Below, piece after piece: positions 57,301-64,000 of a stretch of 64,000 nucleotides of DNA. The notes beneath the pieces are model-generated. The model saw nothing but the letters and a program-made list of their open reading frames with translations. It did not search any database and was not told the origin of the DNA. A program made the position numbers and the translations under genes. The first letter of the stretch is position 1, and the number at the start of each line of letters is the position of its first letter. This stretch comes from Corynebacterium kefirresidentii (GTDB lineage Bacteria > Actinomycetota > Actinomycetes > Mycobacteriales > Mycobacteriaceae), in assembly GCA_002154655.1 (NCBI GenBank), contig NGUZ01000004.1, forward strand, positions 54,146 to 118,145, given 5' to 3'.

Positions 57301-58578
57301 ATGAGCACTACAGTCCAGACCCCGCTCGTCACCGCCGCCGAAATCGAGGCCGCCCACGAGCGAATCCAAGATGAAATCAACCGCACCCCGCTGCGCTACA
57401 GCGAACGACTGTCCCAACTGACCAACTGCAACGTCTACCTCAAGTGCGAGGAACTGCAGGACGTGCGCTCCTACAAGATCCGCGGCGCACTCAACAGCAT
57501 CAAGAACCTGAGCGACGAGGAGCTGGCCGCCGGCATCGTCACCGCCTCGGCCGGCAACCACGCCCAGGGCGTGGCCTATGCCTGCAAGACCATGGGTGTT
57601 CAGGGCAAGATCTTCGTGCCGGTGCCCACCCCGGCCCAGAAACGCGACCGCATCCTGGCCCACGGCGGCCGCTTCGTGGAATTGGTCGTGACCGGCGAGT
57701 CCTTCGACGAGGCCTCCGCCGCCGCCCACGAGGACGCCGCCGAGCGCGGGGCCACCTTCATCGAGCCCTTCGATGCCCACGACACCGTCGTCGGCCAGGG
57801 CACCATGGCCAAGGAGATCCTCGAGCAGCTGGCCGAGGAGGGCAAGGAGCTGCACGCGCTCATCGCCCCCGTCGGCGGCGGTGGCCTGCTGTCCGGCCTG
57901 ACCAGCTACGTCGCGGAGAAGGCCCCGGAGGCCCAGATTTACGGCGTGGAACCGGCCGGCGCGGCATCGCTAGCCGCGGCCTTCCGCAACAACGGTCCGA
58001 TGACGCTGCCGACCGTGGACCCGTTCGTGGACGGCGCGGCTGTCAAGCGCATCGGCGCGCTGCCCTACGAGATCCTCTCGGCTAACAAGGACCGGCTGGA
58101 GCACTTCGCGGTCAGCGAGGACGACGTCTGCATCGAGATGCTCAACCTCTACCAGAACGAGGGCATCGTCTCCGAGCCGGCCGGCGCGCTATCCGTGACC
58201 GGCCTGACCAAGCTGGACCTGGCGCCGGGCTCGACCGTGGTCTGCGTCATCTCCGGCGGCAACAACGACGTCATCCGCTACACGGAGATCATGGAGCGCT
58301 CCCTGGTGCACCGCGGCCTGAAGCACTATTTCCTCATCAGCTTCCCGCAGGTCCCTGGCCAACTGCGCATCTTCCTCGACGAAATCCTCAACCCGGGCGA
58401 CGACATCACCCGGTTCAAGTACCAGAAGCGCAACAACTGCGTGCTGGGCACCGCGCTGGTGGGCCTGGTGCTGGAGAAACCCGAGGAAATCGACCAGATC
58501 ATCGAACGTTTGGACAACTCCAAGTTCGAGTACGAGTACCTCAAGCCGGGTACTCCTGAATATAAGGTAGTCGGATAA
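57301..58578 (+). CDS. ilvA: Threonine dehydratase
   Basis: PLP enzyme that deaminates threonine to 2-oxobutyrate (and serine to pyruvate). The 425-residue protein has the Schiff-base Lys in VRSYKIRGALNS, the phosphate loop GGGGLLSG, and SAGNHAQGVAYACK. A C-terminal ACT-like regulatory domain is present (HYFLISFPQVPGQLRIFLDEIL...), so it is of the regulated biosynthetic form, like C. glutamicum IlvA. It stands divergent to the HAAAP transporter. Codon use is very GC-rich, like the ldh-like and transporter genes. Confidence 0.94.
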   Translation: MSTTVQTPLVTAAEIEAAHERIQDEINRTPLRYSERLSQLTNCNVYLKCEELQDVRSYKIRGALNSIKNLSDEELAAGIVTASAGNHAQGVAYACKTMGVQGKIFVPVPTPAQKRDRILAHGGRFVELVVTGESFDEASAAAHEDAAERGATFIEPFDAHDTVVGQGTMAKEILEQLAEEGKELHALIAPVGGGGLLSGLTSYVAEKAPEAQIYGVEPAGAASLAAAFRNNGPMTLPTVDPFVDGAAVKRIGALPYEILSANKDRLEHFAVSEDDVCIEMLNLYQNEGIVSEPAGALSVTGLTKLDLAPGSTVVCVISGGNNDVIRYTEIMERSLVHRGLKHYFLISFPQVPGQLRIFLDEILNPGDDITRFKYQKRNNCVLGTALVGLVLEKPEEIDQIIERLDNSKFEYEYLKPGTPEYKVVG

Positions 58579-58711
58579 GCCCTTCCGAGGCTGATTTGGG
58601 GAGCAGGCTTGTTACCCTAACTAGTGCGTTGCTCGAACCCGAACGTATGATGAGCTCAGATTAGACAAGTAACAGCCACTCCCCAAGAATCAGTGAGGAC
58701 TCCGACACATT

Positions 58712-60073
58712 ATGACTTCCCCTCTGCGCGTTGCAGTCGTTGGTTCCGGCCCAGCCGGCATTTACGCCTCTGACCTTCTAGTGAAATCCGACCTCGATGT
58801 GCAGATCGATCTTTTTGAAAAGATGCCAACGCCGTTCGGTTTGATCCGCTACGGCGTGGCACCAGATCATCCGCGCATTAAGGGCATTGTGCAGTCCCTG
58901 CACAACGTTATGGAAAAAGAAGAGATCCGCTTCCTGGGCAATATCGAGGTGGGCAAGGACATCACCGTCGAGGAGATGCGCGAGTATTACGACGCCATCA
59001 TCTTCGCCACCGGCGCCACCGCCGATAAGCGCATGGGCATCCCCGGTGAGGATCTTAAGGGTAATCACGGCGCGGGCGAGTTCGTAGGTTTTTATGACGG
59101 CAACCCCAACTTCGAGCGCGATTGGGATCTCTCTGCAGAATCCGTCGCCGTCGTGGGCGTGGGCAATGTCTCCCTCGACGTCTCTCGTATCTTGGCCAAG
59201 ACCGCCGACGAGCTGCTCGTTACCGAGATCCCGGATAATGTCTACGCAGCGCTGAAGAAAAACCGCGCCAAGGAGGTCCACGTCTTCGGCCGCCGCGGCC
59301 CAGCACAGGCCAAGTACACGCCGAAGGAACTCAAGGAGCTAGACGAGTCCCCGACCATTGAGGTCATTGTCAACCCCGAGGACATCGAGTATGACGCCGC
59401 CTCCGAGGAGGCACGCCGCGCCGCCAAGTCCACCGACCTGGTGTGCCAGACCTTGGAGTCCTACGCTATGCGCGAGCCGGGCGATGCCCCGCACAAGCTC
59501 TACATCCACTTCTTCGAATCCCCGGTAGAGGTACTGGGTGAAGACGGCCATGTCACCGCCATCAAGACCGAGCGCACTGAGCTCAACGGCGATGGCACCG
59601 TAACCGGTACCGGCAAGTACACCGAGTGGCCGGTCCAGGCCGTCTACCGCGCGGTGGGCTACCACCCACAGTCCGTCGACGGCGTACCCTTCGATGAGAC
59701 CAAGGCCACCATGCCCAACGACGGCGGCCACGTGTTGGCCAATGTCGACGGCGAAAAGCTCCCCGGCCTCTACACCACCGGCTGGATTAAGCGCGGCCCG
59801 GTGGGCCTGATTGGTAATACCAAGTCCGATGCAAAGGACACCACCACCATGCTCATCGCCGATTACAAAGCAGGCGACTTGGAGCCGGCCACCAAGCGCG
59901 ATCCGCAGGATATCCTCGACTTCCTGGCCTCCCGCGATATCGCCGTGACCACCTGGGAAGGCTGGCACCGCCTGGATGCCGCCGAGCGCGCCGCCGGCGA
60001 GCCGCACGGCCGCGAGCGCATCAAGATCGTCGAGTGGGACGAAATGGTCAAGCACGCCGGCCCGCAGGCCTAA
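58712..60073 (+). CDS. fprA: NADPH-ferredoxin reductase FprA (adrenodoxin reductase-like)
   Basis: FAD enzyme that passes electrons from NADPH to ferredoxin. The 453-residue protein shows the FAD fold VAVVGSGPAGIYASDLLVK, the PFGLIRYGVAPDHPRIK signature of adrenodoxin-reductase-like enzymes, the NADP fold VVGVGNVSLDVSRIL, FGRRGPAQAKYT, and the late TTGWIKRGPVGLIGNTKSDA. Length is normal. In C. glutamicum a ferredoxin reductase gene follows pta directly. Confidence 0.95.
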   Translation: MTSPLRVAVVGSGPAGIYASDLLVKSDLDVQIDLFEKMPTPFGLIRYGVAPDHPRIKGIVQSLHNVMEKEEIRFLGNIEVGKDITVEEMREYYDAIIFATGATADKRMGIPGEDLKGNHGAGEFVGFYDGNPNFERDWDLSAESVAVVGVGNVSLDVSRILAKTADELLVTEIPDNVYAALKKNRAKEVHVFGRRGPAQAKYTPKELKELDESPTIEVIVNPEDIEYDAASEEARRAAKSTDLVCQTLESYAMREPGDAPHKLYIHFFESPVEVLGEDGHVTAIKTERTELNGDGTVTGTGKYTEWPVQAVYRAVGYHPQSVDGVPFDETKATMPNDGGHVLANVDGEKLPGLYTTGWIKRGPVGLIGNTKSDAKDTTTMLIADYKAGDLEPATKRDPQDILDFLASRDIAVTTWEGWHRLDAAERAAGEPHGRERIKIVEWDEMVKHAGPQA

Positions 60074-60076
60074 TCC

Positions 60077-60550
60077 ATGCCGCATATCATTACCGCCGCG
60101 CCCCTGGGGCAGCTGGCAGCCTTGGACGTCCACCAGCTCTACAAGCTGCGGGTGGCCGTCTTTGTGCACGAGCAGCGCTGCCCGTACGCCGAGATTGACG
60201 CCACCGACGCCGACCCCCAGACCGTGCACGTGCTGGCCTTGGACGCGGACTCCCACGAGCTGCTTGGCACGGCCCGCGTCTTTCCGGCCGCGCCTACCAA
60301 CGCCCCGACCACCGGCGCACAAATCGGCCGCTTCGCGCTCGCGCCCGCCGCGCGCGGCACGGGCCTCGGCCGCGAACTTCTCCAGGCGGCCATCGACCTA
60401 GGCGAGCGCATGCACCCAGGCAAGCCGCTCTACCTGGAGGCGCAGGCCGGCCTCGTGGACTATTACGCCGGCTTTGGCTTTACTCCGGTAGGCGAGCTAT
60501 TCGACGACGAAGGAGTTCCCCACCAGCCGATGCTGCGCCCCGCTTCTTAG
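60077..60550 (+). CDS. GNAT-family acetyltransferase, ElaA-like
   Basis: 157 residues, starting 3 bases after fprA. The opening LDVHQLYKLRVAVFVHEQRCPYAEIDATDADPQTVHVLAL matches ElaA-type GNATs; the acetyl-CoA loop is RGTGLGRELL, and AGLVDYYAGFGFTPVGELFDDEGVPHQPML closes the domain. Its end overlaps the convergent purT gene by four bases. Substrate unknown. Confidence 0.9.
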   Translation: MPHIITAAPLGQLAALDVHQLYKLRVAVFVHEQRCPYAEIDATDADPQTVHVLALDADSHELLGTARVFPAAPTNAPTTGAQIGRFALAPAARGTGLGRELLQAAIDLGERMHPGKPLYLEAQAGLVDYYAGFGFTPVGELFDDEGVPHQPMLRPAS

Positions 60551-61899
60551 TCGGCGTCGTCCACGCCAGAGGCGAGCTTCGGGTCCAGTTCCACGCCGCC
60601 CTCGTACTCCACGACCTCGATATCGGGGACGTTATCGGCCTCAGGCTGGATGCCGCGCGCACCACCCTGGGCCAGCAGGCCCGGCGTGGAGGTCACCTCG
60701 ATCTTGTGCGCCGCTAGTGCTGCGCGGTCGCGCGCTTCTTCCACATTTTCTGCAGTAGAAGAGACCAGGCCCATGCGGCGCCCCTTATAAGCCCCCGGCT
60801 TACCAAAGAGCTTCACGTCTGTCTCCGCGTAGCTGAGGGCCGCGGCGACGCCGGTATAGGCCACCTCATTCAGCTCCTCGTCCGCGTGAATTACGACGCT
60901 AGCGCCCGGTGTGACCAGGGTGGCATCGATGGGGTAGCCCAAGATCGCCCGCGCATGCAGGTCAAAGGCGGAGAAGCGCTGCGTATAAGAGGTAAGCATC
61001 GCCGTATCCGAGGGTCGCGGGGATACGGAGGAAAAGTACACGTCATCGCCCGCAACGAAGAGCTCCACGCAGTACACGCCGCGCCCGCCCAACTCATTGG
61101 AGATGCGCGCGGCCACAGAGCGTGCGTTTTCCAGCGCGATCTCGCTCATACCGGTAGGTTGCCACTCCTCTACGAGGTCGCCGCGCTCATGGCGGTGACC
61201 GATGGGCTCGCTAAACCACGTGGCCAGTTTGCCCGTGGCCGGGTCGATGGACCGGATAGCCAGCAGGGTGACCTCGAGGTCAAAATCCACGAAGCGCTCG
61301 GCCACCACGCGCTGCGAATCCGAGGACACGCGCCGCACGGTCTCCCAGGCCTCACGCACATCGTCCTCATCTCGGGCAATCATGTGGCCCTTGCCGGAGG
61401 TGGAGACATCCGGCTTAATGATGCACGGAAAGCCCAGCTCCCCTACTGCTTCTTCCAGCTCCTCCACGGAGCTTGCAAAGCGGTAGGCGGAGACCGGCAA
61501 GCCGATATTCTCTGCCGCCTCGCGCACACACTGGCGATCCTGCGTCATGGCGCAGGCGCGAGCCGAGGGGACCACGATGGCGTCACTCTGCGCCTCCATC
61601 TCCTCCAGTGCTTCTACCGCAACGGTTTCTACCTCTGGGACCACAAAATGCGGTTGAATCTCTTGTGCTAGCTGCAGGATGCGCCCGGCGTCCTTGATAT
61701 CGGCAACATAGCTATACTGCGCCACTTGGTGTGCCGGCGCGCCCGCATACGAATCAACCGCGTGGACCTCAAGGCCCAAGTTCTGGAAGGACATGGCCAG
61801 CTGCTTGCCCAGCTCGCCCGAGCCCAGCAGCAATACCTTGGTGGCATTGCTGGTCAGCGGCGTGCCAATATGACCGGCGATCTCGCCTGGATTATCCAT
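60547..61899 (-). CDS. purT: Formate-dependent GAR transformylase (purT)
   Basis: ATP-grasp enzyme using formate and ATP to formylate glycinamide ribonucleotide in purine synthesis. The 450-residue protein has VLLLGSGELGKQLAMSFQNLG, HFVVPEVETVAVEAL, the ATP-grasp stretch FPCIIKPDVSTSGKGHM, and the metal-binding GVYCVELFVAGDDVYFSSVSPRPSDTAML. A tail of about 40 acidic residues is added to the usual 390-400. Convergent with the GNAT gene. Confidence 0.95.
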   Translation of the reverse strand: MDNPGEIAGHIGTPLTSNATKVLLLGSGELGKQLAMSFQNLGLEVHAVDSYAGAPAHQVAQYSYVADIKDAGRILQLAQEIQPHFVVPEVETVAVEALEEMEAQSDAIVVPSARACAMTQDRQCVREAAENIGLPVSAYRFASSVEELEEAVGELGFPCIIKPDVSTSGKGHMIARDEDDVREAWETVRRVSSDSQRVVAERFVDFDLEVTLLAIRSIDPATGKLATWFSEPIGHRHERGDLVEEWQPTGMSEIALENARSVAARISNELGGRGVYCVELFVAGDDVYFSSVSPRPSDTAMLTSYTQRFSAFDLHARAILGYPIDATLVTPGASVVIHADEELNEVAYTGVAAALSYAETDVKLFGKPGAYKGRRMGLVSSTAENVEEARDRAALAAHKIEVTSTPGLLAQGGARGIQPEADNVPDIEVVEYEGGVELDPKLASGVDDAD

Positions 61900-62001
61900 G
61901 AAAATGCTCCTTCTAAGCCGCAGGCAGCGGCGGTTACTGCCTTAAATTATTTCATATTTAGGCCCCAACCCCACTACCCACATGCCAGGTGCCACGGATA
62001 A

Positions 62002-62037
62002 GAAAAGGCGCCCTGTGGGCAATTCCACAGGGCGCCT
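62002..62037 (-). terminator. Terminator of the sortase gene
   Basis: AGGCGCCCTGTGG and CCACAGGGCGCCT form a perfect 13-base stem with a six-base loop; the minus strand continues TTTTCTT. Confidence 0.9.
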
Positions 62038-62050
62038 GAAAGGTTTCCGC

Positions 62051-62905
62051 CTAGGCGGCAGGGGCCTCAGCCGGGGCCTCGGCTGGGGCTTCAGCCGGTG
62101 CCTCCCCCGCCGGTTGCTCGGCGGGCTGCTCTGGCTCGCCTACTGGCTCCGCCACGGTAATGATGTTGTCCTCATAACCCAGCGCGCCGCCAACGAACTG
62201 GCCGCCGCAGGTAATAAGAACCAGGCGGTTCTTACCCTGCTTATCGTTGACCACGTCCGGGAAGCCGGAACCCTTAGGCAGGCGGTACGGTGCTTCGGTC
62301 ACGCGGAACGTGCGCTCCTGGCCGTCGATGACCACGGTAAATTCCTGGTCCTTCTTCAGCTTGGTGAACTTCTCCGCATAGCCGGTGCCCTGGCCCTGGT
62401 AGTTAATGTGGCCCGTAATCACGCTCGAGCCCACATTGCCCGGCTCACCTGGTACAGCGGAGGCGGAGTACCAGCCCACGCGGGTGACATCGTGTGGCGG
62501 CAGCAGTACGCCCTGGTCCGTGACCTGTACGGGGTCTACGGCCGCGTACTCGCCGTCGATGCCTACCGACATGCCCTCAAAGCCCTTGAACTCACCAGGC
62601 GCGGCTTCGTACTCGTGCTCCTGCTGGCCCGAATCATCCACAAAAGCATCGGACTTCGGTGCCGAATCCTGTGCGCTCTCGCTGGCCACCGTCTCTGGCG
62701 CCGAGCCGGCCTCATCCTCATCATCGCTCGCCAAATACAGCACTACCTGCAACAAGACCAGCGCGACGACGACTATGGCCGCGATAATGGCGATCAGCTT
62801 GCCACGACCCATGCCCTGCTTGCCGACGCCCCCTTCTTCCCCACTCGCTGGATAGTGAGAAACTCCATTTTCCTCCGGCTGCTCAGGTTCCCTGTGCTTT
62901 CCCAT
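62051..62905 (-). CDS. Sortase, class E/F-like
   Basis: Membrane-anchored transpeptidase candidate of 284 residues. A charged head is followed by a TM helix (LIAIIAAIVVVALVLLQVVLYL, about 37-58), an acidic linker, and the sortase barrel: catalytic His in SVITGHINYQGQG and Cys in LVLITCGGQF. No Arg follows the Cys before the end of the barrel (the region reads VGGALGYEDNIITVAE), where many sortases have one. The tail is Pro/Ala/Glu-rich with EAPA repeats. AGGAAG lies seven bases before the ATG. Upstream is a VaFE-repeat surface protein, a plausible partner. Confidence 0.85.
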   Translation of the reverse strand: MGKHREPEQPEENGVSHYPASGEEGGVGKQGMGRGKLIAIIAAIVVVALVLLQVVLYLASDDEDEAGSAPETVASESAQDSAPKSDAFVDDSGQQEHEYEAAPGEFKGFEGMSVGIDGEYAAVDPVQVTDQGVLLPPHDVTRVGWYSASAVPGEPGNVGSSVITGHINYQGQGTGYAEKFTKLKKDQEFTVVIDGQERTFRVTEAPYRLPKGSGFPDVVNDKQGKNRLVLITCGGQFVGGALGYEDNIITVAEPVGEPEQPAEQPAGEAPAEAPAEAPAEAPAA

Positions 62906-62956
62906 AGCTAGCTTCCTCTACTTCCTCAATTTGTCTACCCTGTGCAGGGTATATGC

Positions 62957-63002
62957 AAATCCCCTCCAGCGTGTGTAATCACACCCTGGAGGGGATTTTT
63001 TT
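62957..63002. terminator. Strong stem-loop between surface protein and sortase genes
   Basis: AAATCCCCTCCAG pairs with CTGGAGGGGATTT, and GTGTG with CACAC around TAAT, leaving one mismatch. The plus strand has seven T after the stem; the minus strand, on which both genes run, has only ATTTGC. It may act as a partial terminator between the two genes. Confidence 0.65.
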
Positions 63003-63062
63003 GGTGTTTAAGTCTCAGCCTCGGTGGAGGGGCCGGGAGGCCACCTCACCGGAGCTTAGGGA

Positions 63063-64000
63063 TTACTTGATGTAATCCTGCATACCCGGCTCAAGCTCGG
63101 TTGCGCCGGACGGTACGGACTTAATCTCAACGCGGTCAGCGTTGGATGGCAGTGCGTTACCAGTCTCTTCAGGTTGCTGACCCTGGACCTCGACACCACG
63201 GCCGTTTCCATTGTCAGAGTTGCCGCCCTTAGGAGCGTCCTGGCCCTTGACCTCGTGACCATTGCCGCCATTGTGGTTGCCGGTGTTGTCACCGTGGCCG
63301 CCATTGTGGCTGCTGGTGTTGTCACCATGGCCACCGTTGTGGTTGCCATGATCCTTGTGGTCGAAGTGATCCTTGATGATCTTGCCCAAGCCAATGCCCG
63401 GAATCAGGATGAGCCACCACTTATTGTCCTTGGAGGAACCGTTGGAGGAACCATCCGAGGAACCGTTGGAAGAACCATTAGAGGAACCATCCGAGGAGCC
63501 GCCTGGCTTGTCCTGATCGTGGACCTCGTGGGAGGTCACGGTCTGGTCCTCATCATTGATGTCCTTGTGCTCAGCAATGTGGTTCGGCTTCTCCGGAGTA
63601 GTACCCGGAGTCTCCTCGCCCTTGTCATTGACCTCGGTGGAGGTCAACTCCTCGAACGCAACCGCAGCCTGGACAGGCTCCTTCACGTCATCGTTCACGG
63701 TGATGGTCACAGGGACCATGCCGTGGGACTTCTCCGGGGTGAAGGTCTTTTCCCCAGTACCCAGAACAGACTTGCCGTCCTTCTTGTTAATGAGCTCAGC
63801 CTTCAGGGTGTATTCCTTACCCGGAACCAGACCCTCATAGGTCACATCATCAACAATCTTGGCACCAGCAATAACCTCGTGGGAGCCCTTCTCGAAGTCA
63901 GCGTTAGTGGTGATCTTCGGGGTCTTCTCAGAAGACTCCTTCGGAACAGTCTGATCCTTGTCGTTGATGTCCTTGTGCTCACCAACCGGATTCGGGTTGT
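63063..64000 (-). CDS. VaFE-repeat surface protein (partial, 5' end outside window)
   Basis: The frame is open to the window edge and beyond; 311 residues are visible. It begins inside a VaFE repeat (DKDQTV, TPKITTNADFEKGSHEVIAGAKIVDDVTYEGLVPGKEYTLKAEL..., ending VAFEEL), a Cna_B-like fold found in tandem in Gram-positive adhesins. After it come a Ser/Gly/Asn linker (GSSNGSS units), a hydrophobic patch (KDNKWWLILIPGIGLGKIIKD), a His/Gly/Asn-rich stretch (HNGGHGDN repeats) and a conserved-looking end, RVEIKSVPSGATELEPGMQDYIK. There is no LPXTG box with TM and basic tail at the C-terminus. The stop codon lies in a GGATTAC/GTAATCC inverted repeat. Confidence 0.82.
   Translation of the reverse strand, partial: NPNPVGEHKDINDKDQTVPKESSEKTPKITTNADFEKGSHEVIAGAKIVDDVTYEGLVPGKEYTLKAELINKKDGKSVLGTGEKTFTPEKSHGMVPVTITVNDDVKEPVQAAVAFEELTSTEVNDKGEETPGTTPEKPNHIAEHKDINDEDQTVTSHEVHDQDKPGGSSDGSSNGSSNGSSDGSSNGSSKDNKWWLILIPGIGLGKIIKDHFDHKDHGNHNGGHGDNTSSHNGGHGDNTGNHNGGNGHEVKGQDAPKGGNSDNGNGRGVEVQGQQPEETGNALPSNADRVEIKSVPSGATELEPGMQDYIK

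Noticed and set aside
63430-63500. Short direct repeats resembling an array
   Set aside because: They are GGAACC-type codons of a Gly-Ser-Ser linker in the surface protein, not CRISPR repeats; no spacers of even length.

Overview
The window is a chromosomal segment of a Corynebacterium. The strongest signs are a porH-porA pair next to groEL, the glnX-glnH-pknG operon beside ackA-pta, and a folate/ftsH/hpt/tilS/dacB/ppa block. GC is high throughout, and several genes show no Shine-Dalgarno sequence but a -10-like box 6-7 nt before the start codon, as leaderless genes do. The species cannot be fixed from sequence reading alone. Gene order largely follows C. glutamicum, and the ybdK-to-xthA stretch follows the Mycobacterium order, as recalled from general knowledge.

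Layout. 1-8.0 kb: leftward folate genes (folE-folP-folB-folK, folK cut by the window edge) behind ftsH, hpt, tilS and dacB, with ppa divergent. 8.0-12.4 kb: an accessory-looking module bracketed by two copies of a palindromic repeat. It holds an ABC transporter (ATPase and FtsX-like permease), a decayed S41 peptidase, and a divergent cytosolic histidine kinase/NarL-type regulator pair with a palindromic candidate operator between them. 12.5-13.8 kb: an orphan gene of lower GC. 13.8-18.5 kb: rhodanese, then a MarR regulator coupled to a 1300-residue membrane-bound Pls/PosA-type peptide synthetase. 18.5-23.2 kb: exported metallophosphoesterase, exported lipase-like hydrolase, ppk2, then the 44- and 57-residue porins PorA and PorH. 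23.2-29.3 kb: groEL with a CIRCE operator, an OPT transporter and an M20 peptidase. 29.6-37.6 kb: Mrp Na+/H+ antiporter operon (mrpA with a fused B domain, then C to G) and a GT87 mannosyltransferase. 37.6-44.0 kb: YbdK-type ligase, LytR_C protein, DUF3263, def, GNAT, xthA, cls. 44.2-51.6 kb: second ABC transporter, Nudix hydrolase, glnX-glnH-pknG. 51.7-58.6 kb: ackA-pta, a lactate dehydrogenase-like gene, an HAAAP amino-acid transporter and ilvA. 58.7-64 kb: fprA, GNAT, purT, a class E/F-type sortase and the end of a VaFE-repeat surface protein cut by the right edge.

Working together: GlnX/GlnH/PknG should relay amino-acid status to 2-oxoglutarate dehydrogenase through OdhI. Pta-AckA and the LDH-like enzyme handle pyruvate overflow, and the HAAAP transporter plus IlvA could feed Ser/Thr carbon into that pathway. 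PorA/PorH form the mycomembrane channel, and the sortase and VaFE protein serve the cell surface. The points most worth following are the repeat-bracketed ABC/two-component module, the triplicated phospho-motif in PknG, the MarR-Pls synthetase unit, the ldh-HAAAP-ilvA block, and the surface protein without an LPXTG tail next to a sortase.
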